This document shows positions 1-5,900 of a DNA stretch of 12,575 nucleotides, piece after piece; positions within the stretch are counted from its first letter, which is position 1; each line of letters opens with the position of its first letter. Under the pieces are notes generated by a model. The model ran no database searches. It had not been told where the DNA came from and saw nothing but the letters and a program-made list of their open reading frames with translations. A program made the position numbers and the translations under genes. Source of the stretch: CAYFVU01 sp964594775. GTDB taxonomy: Bacteria > Spirochaetota > Spirochaetia > DSM-16054 > Sediminispirochaetaceae. The stretch is taken from assembly GCA_964594775.1 (NCBI GenBank), contig CAZQNO010000072.1, positions 1-12,575 of the forward strand. Direction: 5' to 3'.

Positions 1-184
1 CAAGGGTTCCGTTCATGACGGTACAAAACTTTTGAAAAATGGTAATATCCTTGATTTTTTCAAAAACACCTGCTTCTTCTTTTATCCAGCTGCAGTCATA
101 GAGCCTTATCTCTCCATTGTCATAAAACAGGATGACAGTGAAGTCTTCCTTGGGAAAAACCTGATACAATTTTGGCCGCCGCAT
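1..184 (-). CDS. DUF2442 family protein, 3' end beyond window
   Basis: Reading the minus strand from an ATG at 184-182 gives 61 uninterrupted codons to the window edge, beginning MRRPKLYQVFPKEDF and ending near VMNGTL. The pattern (a short strand around 'KLYQVFP', then 'LFYDNGEIRLYD', then 'GVFEKIKDITIFQKF' and a Gly-Thr start of the next strand) is that of DUF2442, a small domain of about 80 residues of unknown function. So about three quarters is present and the C-terminus is missing from the window. It starts 9 nt after the stop of a DUF4160-type reading frame, the usual partner order for these two families. A GGAG lies 12 nt upstream of the ATG. The AT-rich base use differs from the GC-rich genes to the right, which fits acquired DNA. 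The family call is from remembered consensus; function is unknown. Confidence 0.72.
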   Translation of the reverse strand, partial: MRRPKLYQVFPKEDFTVILFYDNGEIRLYDCSWIKEEAGVFEKIKDITIFQKFCTVMNGTL

Positions 185-193
185 AGCTTGATC

Positions 194-265
194 CTACTCC
201 AATGGTTTGCTTTTCCTGAAATACATAGGTATTATTATTCCGAAGAATCTAGATATTTCCGGCAT
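194..265 (-). pseudogene. Internally deleted DUF4160 gene remnant
   Basis: A minus-strand ATG at 265-263 opens a 23-codon frame, MPEISRFFGIIIPMYFRKSK then PLE and TAG at 196-194. The first 16 residues are the very recognisable start of DUF4160 proteins (MPxISRFFGIxIxMYF), which are normally about 80-90 residues and continue with an Asp-His-Asn-Pro-Pro-His-Phe-His block. That block and everything after it are absent. The last residues (KSKPLE) resemble the usual DUF4160 tail, so a clean in-frame internal deletion of roughly 60 codons is my inference. A GAGGAGG Shine-Dalgarno sequence sits at 279-285, 13 nt from the ATG, and a plausible promoter lies just upstream. The downstream DUF2442 gene still starts 9 nt after the stop. 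It could instead be kept as a short leader peptide for the DUF2442 gene. Confidence 0.6.
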
Positions 266-296
266 ACCTTCTTGCTGGCCTCCTCGAAACAAATAT

Positions 297-325
297 AATA
301 TATAGTGAAAATTGCAATAAATCAA
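297..325 (-). promoter_or_regulatory. Sigma-70-like promoter of the DUF4160/DUF2442 pair
   Basis: On the minus strand TTGATT (325-320) and TATATT (302-297) are separated by 17 bp, matching the -35 and -10 consensus at four and five of six bases. Transcription would start near 290 and the mRNA would include the GAGGAGG at 285-279. The surrounding DNA is AT-rich, so chance matches are likelier than usual. Confidence 0.4.
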
Positions 326-332
326 ATTCAAT

Positions 333-361
333 GTGACAAAACTGCATAGATATGTTTAAAT
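333..361 (+). promoter_or_regulatory. Candidate promoter of the HsmA-family gene
   Basis: GTGACA (333-338) and TTAAAT (356-361) are 17 bp apart and match the -35 and -10 consensus at five and four positions. The -10 ends only 10 nt before the ATG at 372 and no Shine-Dalgarno sequence is visible, so the transcript would be leaderless or nearly so. Confidence 0.35.
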
Positions 362-371
362 ACTTCCCACT

Positions 372-728
372 ATGCTTGTACCGGCAATTATCACCGTCAC
401 CCTTGCGCTACTCCTCTACTCGGCATCCCTCCTCCCCATTGCGGTAAAAGGAGTACTCACCAAAACCCGCCTGCTCCTGCTGTGGGCCGGGCTCGCCGCC
501 GACCTTGCAGCCACCGCCCTCATGTCCCTGCTGTCGCCGGGATTTCACTTTAATTACCACACCGTTATTGGTTTTCTGGCCCTCCTCTTGATGGGAGTGC
601 TGGCGCTCCTGACAACGAAGCTCTACCGGCTGCGCGTCCAACAGGTCCCTAAGGCTCTCCGTTCCTTCAGCGGAAAGGCCTGGCTGATATGGCTCATCGT
701 ATTTATCTTAGGGGCAGTCCAGAGATAG
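372..728 (+). CDS. HsmA family (TIGR03987) small membrane protein
   Basis: The gene encodes 118 residues with four hydrophobic segments (about 2-24, 33-54, 63-83 and 103-117). The segment order and the block FHFNYHTVIGFLALLLM followed by a 'Lys-Ala-Leu-Arg-Ser-Phe-Ser-Gly-Lys...Trp-Leu-Ile-Trp-Leu' ending match the TIGR03987/HsmA family of about 115-120 residue inner-membrane proteins. The start MLVPAI is also the family's typical N-terminus, so the ATG at 372 is favoured although no Shine-Dalgarno sequence precedes it. The biochemical role of the family is not established. It is divergent from the DUF4160/DUF2442 remnant and appears to be transcribed alone, with a hairpin just after the stop. 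Family recognition is from memory of the consensus; the membrane topology is read directly from hydrophobicity. Confidence 0.85.
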   Translation: MLVPAIITVTLALLLYSASLLPIAVKGVLTKTRLLLLWAGLAADLAATALMSLLSPGFHFNYHTVIGFLALLLMGVLALLTTKLYRLRVQQVPKALRSFSGKAWLIWLIVFILGAVQR

Positions 729-733
729 CGCCG

Positions 734-760
734 CCGCGGCAAACACCGCGGGCATTTCTC
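734..760 (+). terminator. Possible weak terminator after the HsmA-family gene
   Basis: CCGCGG (734-739) and CCGCGG (746-751) form a 6-bp GC stem around the loop CAAACA, followed at 755 by a pyrimidine stretch TTTCTCT. It lies 5 nt after the stop codon. The T-tract is poor, so termination would be inefficient. Confidence 0.4.
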
Positions 761-834
761 TATAAACCGAGAGGAAAAAATAGACGAACAGGCGCGCATT
801 TCAGTAATACCGGCGCTTACACATCCGTGACAGC

Positions 835-865
835 AAAAAAAGCCCCCCGGTGTGCGCCGGGGGGC
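835..865 (-). terminator. Strong intrinsic terminator for the 1036-2028 gene
   Basis: On the minus strand GCCCCCCGG (865-857), a 6-nt loop (856-851) and CCGGGGGGC (850-842) make a perfect 9-bp GC stem followed directly by seven T residues (841-835). This is a textbook Rho-independent terminator. It lies about 170 nt past the stop of the only upstream minus-strand gene, giving that mRNA an unusually long structured 3' region. Confidence 0.85.
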
Positions 866-1035
866 AGGAAGGGGTGCTCGAAGCGCGAAGAGGGGGGGCC
901 TTGGGGGCGGGTCCGGAACAAACGCAGCAGGCTGCGGCGGCTGCCGTGTCCGGCATGAGCCCTTGGCCCTGACCGCCGCGTTCCCGCCGGTGCGCCTACG
1001 CAGGTGCGCCCCTCTTCCCCGATTATCGAACCAAC
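866..1035. other. GC-rich self-complementary non-coding stretch
   Basis: No convincing gene is present between the stop at 1036 and the terminator at 835-865. The stretch is very GC-rich and can pair with itself: GAAGAGGGG (887-895) with CCCCTCTTC (1009-1017), GGGCC (896-900) with GGCCC (965-969), CCGGA (913-917) with TCCGG (949-953), and a hairpin CGCAG/CTGCG (923-927, 932-936). GGTGCGCC is directly repeated near 989-1010. It is transcribed at least as the 3' region of the minus-strand gene and might be a processed small RNA. Short pairings are cheap in such GC-rich DNA; only the 9-bp end-to-end helix is notable. Confidence 0.4.
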
Positions 1036-2028
1036 TTAAATTTGGATCCTCGCGTTTATGCCGGCGCCCAAGTTGCCGGTGCTGAAGTTGTACTTGGCGT
1101 TGAGGTCCAGCTTGAAAATCGTCAGATTGACCTGCATACCCCCGAAGGCCCGGAAGGCGCCGCCGGTGGCTTTAGAGAGAAATACAAAGCCTTGATCGTC
1201 TATCTCGATGTCGTCATAGTAATCTTGAATCAGGTCTATTTCAGACTGTGGATTTGTTATCTCTGCAGAGATACCGCCGCCGGCCTTAGACCAGCCGTAG
1301 GTGTAGCCGAGACCCACGTGGGGAGTGAAGATGAGGAGGCCCTTGCTCGCCTGCATCTTGAAATCGAGGTTGCTGCTCTGCCAGGCAAAGCGGATCAGCG
1401 GGTCGGAATAATCGATTGTCGCCACACCTGGTACCGGAGTGGAAATGGAACTACCCATACCTGAGGCCTCCATCGAAATACCGCCCTTGAGGTAGTTATA
1501 CCCTGCGGAGGTGCTTATCGCCGGCAGCAGAACGCCGCCTTCTATAATGGGATAGCGCACATCGAAACCAATGAGGGTGTAATCGGCCTGAACTCTGGAA
1601 ACCCCCTCTAACGCCTCGGCCATACCGCTGGTGATAACACCGAATTTCGCCCCTACGTCTATGGGGAGAACGGGAATGCCGAGCCGGGCGTCGAGAGTAT
1701 ATCCAGGCATGGGGATCCCGAGACCGCCGATTATATCCGATGGGAGTTCGATGTTGAGACTATCGGCCAGGTCCTCGAAGGCCGCGCTGGGCAGCATTGC
1801 CGTCTCAAACGAAAGCCCTACGCCGAAGTGGGGAAAACCCCGTACCTTTGCGTCCGACCAGTTGAGTCCCGTGGTAGAGGCAAAGGGGATTCCCTGTGCC
1901 ACGTCCTCCGAGAAGGTCTCGAAATCCTGCTGCATATTTAGAAGATCGAACTGCGCAAAAGCCCCGAAACTTACCGCCAGCATGAGCGCCGCGCTCAAAG
2001 CCGCTATCTTTACGAATTTGTTCCTCAT
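1036..2028 (-). CDS. Secreted protein, probable outer-membrane beta-barrel
   Basis: The 330-residue product begins MRNKFVKIAALSAALMLAVS with a cleavable signal peptide ending Ala-Phe-Ala before Gln26. There is no lipobox Cys. The mature part alternates short hydrophobic strands with Gly/Asp/Ser turns ('FGVGLSFETAM', 'LDARLGIPVLPIDVGAKFGV', 'FKMQASKGLLIFTPHVGLGYTYGW', and a terminal 'KLDLNAKYNF...GINARIQI'), as in spirochaetal outer-membrane barrels. I do not recognise a named family, and the strand count cannot be fixed by eye. The start is set by GGAGG (2036-2040) 7 nt before the ATG. A promoter and a 25-bp palindrome lie just upstream and a strong terminator lies about 170 nt after the stop, so this is a single-gene unit. 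A porin, adhesin or structural barrel are all possible. Confidence 0.7.
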   Translation of the reverse strand: MRNKFVKIAALSAALMLAVSFGAFAQFDLLNMQQDFETFSEDVAQGIPFASTTGLNWSDAKVRGFPHFGVGLSFETAMLPSAAFEDLADSLNIELPSDIIGGLGIPMPGYTLDARLGIPVLPIDVGAKFGVITSGMAEALEGVSRVQADYTLIGFDVRYPIIEGGVLLPAISTSAGYNYLKGGISMEASGMGSSISTPVPGVATIDYSDPLIRFAWQSSNLDFKMQASKGLLIFTPHVGLGYTYGWSKAGGGISAEITNPQSEIDLIQDYYDDIEIDDQGFVFLSKATGGAFRAFGGMQVNLTIFKLDLNAKYNFSTGNLGAGINARIQI

Positions 2029-2058
2029 TCTCTTACCTCCTGTTCCTTCAATGCCTAT

Positions 2059-2087
2059 AGTGTAACGCGCCGCTCAGGTAAATTCAA
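2059..2087 (-). promoter_or_regulatory. Promoter of the barrel-like gene
   Basis: On the minus strand TTGAAT (2087-2082) and TACACT (2064-2059) are separated by 17 bp, each matching four of six consensus bases. Transcription would start near 2052, leaving a leader of about 24 nt that contains the GGAGG at 2040-2036. An alternative TTTACC/TATAGG pair overlaps it and would shift the start by a few bases. Confidence 0.45.
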
Positions 2088-2088
2088 A

Positions 2089-2113
2089 TTTTTCTGCAAA
2101 TTTTGCAGAAAAA
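2089..2113. promoter_or_regulatory. 25-bp perfect palindrome, candidate operator
   Basis: Arms TTTTTCTGCAAA (2089-2100) and TTTGCAGAAAAA (2102-2113) are exact reverse complements around a single central T at 2101. The site abuts the predicted -35 box at 2087-2082 of the barrel-like gene, centred near -50, where an activator or repressor dimer could bind. It is not a good terminator in either direction because the stem is mostly A/T and no separate T-run follows it. Confidence 0.5.
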
Positions 2114-2158
2114 ACGAGTTTTTAGAGTATTTTTGTAAAGCGGGCCCGTGTCGCCCCC

Positions 2159-3178
2159 TCAGCCCTCCAGGTAGCCCCGGCGGGGAAGGAGGCCCTCAGA
2201 TTCTAAGAGCCCGGCCAGGCTGTCCATTATGTCGTGGGGAAGCCGCTCCTTGGAGTGGGTCTTGGGGGCCGGGGTCCGGTTCCAGGCCCCGCCGTAGGCC
2301 ATGAAGTGGTCCATGCCCTTGTTGGCGTTGGCGAAGGGATTTCCGAAGGGCAGTGCTTCGACGATGGAGAAGGCCTCGGTGACGATCCGGCAGATGCGGT
2401 CGCTGACCTTTCTCGCTCCGTCGGCGTCTCCGGCCTCCACCGCCTCGATAAGCACTGCAAGTTCCCCGGCAAAGCAGTTGGCCGTGCTGAGGAGAAAACC
2501 GTTGTAGGGACCGCCGGCCTTCTTGAGCCATCGATAGTATTCCCCCTCGGCCCCGCGGACAAGAAAAAGGTCCTCCGGCAGTTCGGCGTCGAAGGCAACC
2601 CGGTCCTCGCCGCCGGTGTCCTTGAAGAGGTAGAAGTTGGGAAACCGCCGGGCGAGCTCCTCGACGGTTTCCGGCTCCATGTCGTTTTCGGTGATTTGGG
2701 GAAGCTGGTAGAGGGCCGTAGGCAGTCCGGCATCCAAAACCGCCGCCAGCTCTTCGGTGATTACCTCCTGGCTGAGGTTGAAGCCTTTGGGCGCGGTAAC
2801 GGTGATGCCGCAGAGCCCCTGTGCGCGGAGCTTCTCTAAGCTGCCGCCGCCGAAGCGTCTGCCGATTTCCGCGGCGCCGCGGGCCGCCGCTTTCCGTTCG
2901 GTTTCTAAAACTCCTATCAGCATGAGGCGGTCATTCTTCTTAAAGAGCTCCTTCAACAGATCGACGAGCTCGAAGCGCTCGCTGCCGGCCATCTCCCATC
3001 CGTCGCCGGTGGAACCCGGGGCGAGAAAGCCCCCGACCCATTTCGACAGGCGCGCGATGTGGGCGGCAAAACGCTCTTCGTCGAAGCCGCCCTTTTCATT
3101 GTAATGGCTGATTAGGGGACACCAGAGCATCGGCGCGGATCCGCCGAAAAACGTTTCGTATATGTCACTCCGCTTCAT
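2159..3178 (-). CDS. DapA/N-acetylneuraminate lyase superfamily protein
   Basis: The 339-residue product is a class I aldolase-type (beta/alpha)8 barrel of the DHDPS/NAL superfamily. Visible landmarks are GSTGDG (55-60, replacing the usual Gly-Thr-Thr-Gly-Glu), Tyr157 in 'ALYQLPQ', and the probable Schiff-base Lys186 in 'LFKDTGGED'. The chemistry is therefore likely pyruvate or 2-oxoacid condensation or cleavage. The Arg that in true DHDPS follows Tyr (YNxPxRT) is missing: the segment reads YQLPQIT. It is also longer than the usual 290-300 residues, with extra residues near 108-120 and at the C-terminus. Lysine biosynthesis is therefore doubtful. The start at 3178 is chosen over an upstream ATG because GAGGTGA lies 4 nt before it and the longer frame would overlap nadE. 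It starts 16 nt after the nadE stop, so the two are probably co-transcribed. The substrate is unknown. Confidence 0.82.
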   Translation of the reverse strand: MKRSDIYETFFGGSAPMLWCPLISHYNEKGGFDEERFAAHIARLSKWVGGFLAPGSTGDGWEMAGSERFELVDLLKELFKKNDRLMLIGVLETERKAAARGAAEIGRRFGGGSLEKLRAQGLCGITVTAPKGFNLSQEVITEELAAVLDAGLPTALYQLPQITENDMEPETVEELARRFPNFYLFKDTGGEDRVAFDAELPEDLFLVRGAEGEYYRWLKKAGGPYNGFLLSTANCFAGELAVLIEAVEAGDADGARKVSDRICRIVTEAFSIVEALPFGNPFANANKGMDHFMAYGGAWNRTPAPKTHSKERLPHDIMDSLAGLLESEGLLPRRGYLEG

Positions 3179-3194
3179 TTTCTCACCTCTCGAT

Positions 3195-4859
3195 TCACAT
3201 CTCGAAGAGTTTTCGCGCCACCGGCATGCGCCTGCCGGTTCCGAAGGCCCGGACCGAGACCTTGAGCACCGGCGGCGCCTGTCTCCTCTTGTACTCATTC
3301 CTCCCCACCAGGGTGAGGATATCCCTGACCATCTCCAATTCGTAGCCCCGTTCGGCGATCTCCGGCGCCGAGAGGCTCTCCAGAAGGTAGAGTTCGAGGA
3401 TCGCGTCGAGGGTCTCGTAGGGGGGAAGGCTGTCCTCGTCCTTCTGGTCCGGCCGCAGCTCGGCCGAGGGAGGTTTCTCCAGGATAGACCGGGGAATTAC
3501 TTCCTCCCGGCGGTTTATGTGGCGGCAGAGAGCGTAAACCTGGGTCTTGAAGAGATCGCCGATGACGGCCAGTCCCCCGGCCATGTCGCCGTAGAGGGTG
3601 CAGTAGCCGGTGGCGAGCTCGGACTTGTTTCCCGTCGTCAAAACGAGGGAACGGAACTTGTTGGAGTAGGCCATCAGCAGCATGCCCCGCAGCCGGGCCT
3701 GAATGTTCTCCTCCGCCACGCCCGGCTCGGTCCCCTCGAAAACCGGTGCCAAGGTGGAGAGCCCGGCCGAAAAGAGCTCCTCGATCGGCAGGACGTCGAA
3801 GGCGATGCCCAGGTTCTTCGCAAGCTGCGCGGCATCCCCCTCGCTGGCCTCGGAAGAGTAGCGTGAGGGCAGAGCGAAGGCGCGGACATTCTCGGCCCCG
3901 AGGGCCTGAACCGCCAGGACCGCCACCAGGGCCGAATCTATTCCCCCGGAGAGTCCCAGATGGACGCGTTGGAAGCCGCACTTGTCCACGTAGTCCGTAA
4001 TTCCCCGCACTAAAGCCCGGCGCAGGGCCTCGGATTCGGCCGCCGAGTCTGCCGCCGAATCCGTGGTCGTCGTCAGGGCCCGCATTTCTCCGTCATCCAG
4101 CTCCGCCTCCACGTAGTCCTCTTCGAACCGTGCCCCCGAGACCACGATGCGTCCCGAGGCGTCGGAGATGAGGCTCGTTCCGTCGAAAATGAGGTTGTCG
4201 TTGCCGCCGACCATGTTGGCGTAAACCACCGGGACCCCGGAGGACTGCCCCACCCCCTTCAGCAGGAAACGGCGAATCCCGTCCTTTTCCCGGTAGAAGG
4301 GCGAGGCCGATGGGGCTATAAGCAGCTGGGCGCCCATGTCTAAGAGCTCCCGGACCGGGTCCACGGCGTAACGGGTACCCGGCACCGGCTCGGTCTCCCA
4401 CCAGAGGTCCTCGCAAACGGCGATACCTATCCGCAGTCCGTCAATTTCGCAGATTCCCCTCGATGCGGCGGGCTCGAAGTAGCGGGCCTCGTCGAAGACA
4501 TCGTAGGTCGGCAGGAGGGTCTTCGCCTGGCTGTGGATGAGCTCGCCGTCACGGAGGACCGACACCACATTCTGCAGCCCCTTCCCCGCCACGCCCCGGG
4601 TCTTGTCCACGTAGCCCACCACCACTGCCGGCCCGGCCGGCAGCTCGTGCTGAAGACGCCGCAGGGCCCTGCGGTTCTCCTGAACGAATCGGTCGAAATC
4701 TAAGAGGTCCATCGGCGGATAACCGCAGATGCACATTTCAGGAAAAACGAGCAGCTCCACTCCTTTCTTTTTCGCCCTCTCGGCGAAGGAGAGGATCTTT
4801 TCGACATTCCCCCGGTAATCACCGATAGTGGTATTAATCTGAGCCACCGCGATCTTCAT
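3195..4859 (-). CDS. nadE: Glutamine-dependent NAD+ synthetase
   Basis: The 554-residue enzyme makes NAD+ from nicotinic acid adenine dinucleotide, ATP and glutamine in the cytoplasm, the last step of NAD synthesis. Residues 1 to about 260 are a nitrilase-fold glutaminase with Glu41 (VFPEMC), Lys113 (AKTLLPTYDVFDE) and Cys149 (GIAVCEDLWW) as the expected Glu-Lys-Cys triad. Residues from about 275 are the synthetase, with the ATP pyrophosphatase loop SGGIDS at 304-309, LTTGNKSE at 408-415 and the YCTLYGDMAGG segment at 419-429. Length and motifs are complete, so it should be active and able to use glutamine. The ATG at 4859 is preceded by GAGGAGG with 5-nt spacing; an in-frame ATG 11 codons upstream lacks such a site. 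It leads a probable operon with the DapA-like gene and is divergent from the SDR-like gene. Confidence 0.96.
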   Translation of the reverse strand: MKIAVAQINTTIGDYRGNVEKILSFAERAKKKGVELLVFPEMCICGYPPMDLLDFDRFVQENRRALRRLQHELPAGPAVVVGYVDKTRGVAGKGLQNVVSVLRDGELIHSQAKTLLPTYDVFDEARYFEPAASRGICEIDGLRIGIAVCEDLWWETEPVPGTRYAVDPVRELLDMGAQLLIAPSASPFYREKDGIRRFLLKGVGQSSGVPVVYANMVGGNDNLIFDGTSLISDASGRIVVSGARFEEDYVEAELDDGEMRALTTTTDSAADSAAESEALRRALVRGITDYVDKCGFQRVHLGLSGGIDSALVAVLAVQALGAENVRAFALPSRYSSEASEGDAAQLAKNLGIAFDVLPIEELFSAGLSTLAPVFEGTEPGVAEENIQARLRGMLLMAYSNKFRSLVLTTGNKSELATGYCTLYGDMAGGLAVIGDLFKTQVYALCRHINRREEVIPRSILEKPPSAELRPDQKDEDSLPPYETLDAILELYLLESLSAPEIAERGYELEMVRDILTLVGRNEYKRRQAPPVLKVSVRAFGTGRRMPVARKLFEM

Positions 4860-4938
4860 GTACGCCTCCTCACGCTTGGACACCTCCAGCATAGCATATC
4901 AGCCCCTTTCGGGGAAACTATTGCAAAGGCTTTGCCGG
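4860..4938 (-). promoter_or_regulatory. Leader region of nadE with small hairpins
   Basis: Between the nadE ATG and the repeat array lie GAGGAGG, a 4-bp GC hairpin (CCCC 4903-4906, GGGG 4911-4914; on the nadE strand the loop is the stable tetraloop GAAA) and an inverted repeat GCAAAG/CTTTGC (4923-4928, 4930-4935). I see no -35/-10 pair with good spacing, so the nadE promoter may lie nearer to or within the repeat. Confidence 0.3.
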
Positions 4939-5099
4939 CCCTGCAGGCAAGGCCCTGCAGGCAAGGNNNNNNNNNNNNNNNNNNNNNNNNNNNNNNNNNN
5001 NNNNNNNNNNNNNNNNNNNNNNNNNNNNNNNNNNNNNNNNNNNNNNNNNNNNNNNNNNNNNNNNNNCTGCAGGCAAGGCCCTGCAGGCAAGGCCCTGCA
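4939..5099. repeat. 14-bp tandem repeat interrupted by the assembly gap
   Basis: The unit CCCTGCAGGCAAGG occurs exactly at 4939-4952 and 4953-4966. After the gap it resumes as a 12-nt partial unit (5067-5078), a full unit (5079-5092) and a 7-nt partial unit (5093-5099). Visible copies are identical. Each contains the 8-bp palindrome CCTGCAGG. The unit length is not a multiple of three and the array lies between divergent genes, so it is non-coding. The true copy number is hidden by the gap. Confidence 0.9.
4967..5066. other. Assembly gap of 100 N
   Basis: Exactly 100 undetermined bases, the conventional placeholder for a scaffold gap of unknown size. Identical repeat units on both sides indicate that the repeat broke the assembly, so the real distance may be shorter or longer. 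Confidence 0.97.
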
Positions 5100-5130
5100 C
5101 AACGGAGGGCCACTGCCCTTCTCCCCCTTC

Positions 5131-5159
5131 TTGACCGGGCCCATCCATCCAATTAGTAT
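5131..5159 (+). promoter_or_regulatory. Candidate promoter of the SDR-like gene
   Basis: TTGACC (5131-5136) and TAGTAT (5154-5159) are 17 bp apart and match the -35 and -10 consensus at five and four positions. The expected start point falls at about 5166-5167, on the ATG at 5167, implying a leaderless mRNA. This supports 5167 rather than 5158 as the start codon. Confidence 0.45.
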
Positions 5160-5166
5160 GATCTTC

Positions 5167-5841
5167 ATGGCCGAAGCGGTGTTCTTAACCGGATTTTCCA
5201 CTCCCCTCGGGACAATCCTCAGCAGGCAGTTCTTGGCGGCGGGTAACTCCGTAATCGCCGCCGTTGCCAACAGAGAAGAGCAGATCGCACCCGGCGAAAG
5301 CGCCGACGACAGGCTCACGCTGATTCCCTGGAACAGGACCTCACCCATATCCTCCCACAACGTGATGCTGGAGGCGTTTCGCCGATTCGAGCGGATCGAC
5401 CGGACTCTCATCATATTCGACACGACGAAGGACAATCGGGCCCTCCATGAACTCTCCCTTGCGGAAATCGGGCGCTACGTGGACGGCCGTTTCAAGGGCA
5501 TCGCCTTTCTGCTGAAGGAAATCATTCTCCACTACCAGAGGAGGAAGGAGCGGGGCGAAATCTCTCTCATCCTCCATTCCGAAGGGGCGAAGGTCCTCCC
5601 TCCCCTCGACGGGATGGGAACCGGCGGCTTTCGCTCCCTGGGAAATTCACTCTTTACCTTCTACCAAAACGAAGAGATCACGGTAAACGGCTTCGAATCC
5701 TCCAGCTCCGACAGCGAAAGCTACGCCACGTTCATCGTCAAGACCCTGGGCGAGAAAAAGGGGAAGACTCACGGTAAATGGTTCAAATTCCAGGACCGCG
5801 GCAGCTGGAACCCCCTGGAAAACCTCGGACTCTCGAAGTGA
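5167..5841 (+). CDS. SDR-like Rossmann protein lacking the catalytic Tyr/Lys
   Basis: The 224-residue product opens with a Rossmann strand and glycine turn (AVFLTGFSTPLGTILSRQFL, residues 4-23), as in short-chain dehydrogenases/reductases. It follows the SDR layout: a strand 'TLIIFDTTKD' (80-89), helix 'GRYVDGRFKGIAFLLKEI', strand 'ISLILHSEG' carrying Ser138, then 'GGFRSLGNSLFTF' and 'ITVNGFESS' where SDRs have Tyr-x-x-x-Lys and the 'VN..PG' strand. Here the Tyr position is Phe155 and the Lys position four residues on is Gly159, and the TGxxxGxG loop is altered, so oxidoreductase activity is unlikely. The ATG at 5158 (227 residues) is an alternative; neither start has a Shine-Dalgarno sequence. 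It precedes a transporter gene by 59 nt on the same strand. The fold call is inference from pattern; the function is unknown. Confidence 0.65.
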   Translation: MAEAVFLTGFSTPLGTILSRQFLAAGNSVIAAVANREEQIAPGESADDRLTLIPWNRTSPISSHNVMLEAFRRFERIDRTLIIFDTTKDNRALHELSLAEIGRYVDGRFKGIAFLLKEIILHYQRRKERGEISLILHSEGAKVLPPLDGMGTGGFRSLGNSLFTFYQNEEITVNGFESSSSDSESYATFIVKTLGEKKGKTHGKWFKFQDRGSWNPLENLGLSK

Positions 5842-5900
5842 AACGAACAATGGGGATCGCCTGAATTGACGAGCCCTTCCGTATGGGGTAAGGTTCCTCC

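Noticed and set aside
32..298. Plus-strand 88-codon open frame
   Set aside because: It is the antisense of the DUF4160/DUF2442 frames, which match known families and have promoter and Shine-Dalgarno sequence; the plus frame resembles nothing and has no Shine-Dalgarno site.
880..1035. SRP RNA or tRNA in the GC-rich stretch (GGTCCGGAA...GCAGCAG; GGTTCGATAATC)
   Set aside because: The fragments resemble the SRP tetraloop region and a T-arm, but the closing pairs fail (C-GGAA-C instead of C-GGAA-G, unpaired T-stem) and no full fold forms.
689..1085. Open frames of 89 and 77 codons on the plus strand
   Set aside because: Arg/Gly/Pro-rich translations of GC-rich non-coding DNA that cross the terminator hairpin and the end of the barrel-like gene; no ribosome site or family resemblance.
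2196..2839. Long open frames antisense to or in other frames of the DapA-like gene
   Set aside because: Typical high-GC shadow frames with unnatural composition, wholly inside a well-supported gene.
2159..3298. Longer 379-residue start for the DapA-like gene
   Set aside because: The extra 40 residues are Arg/Ser-rich out-of-frame nadE sequence; the internal Met at 3178 has a good Shine-Dalgarno site and gives the family-like start.
4858..5166. Open frames reading through the run of N
   Set aside because: They exist only because N codons contain no stops; the 14-bp unit is not a multiple of three, so the array is not coding.
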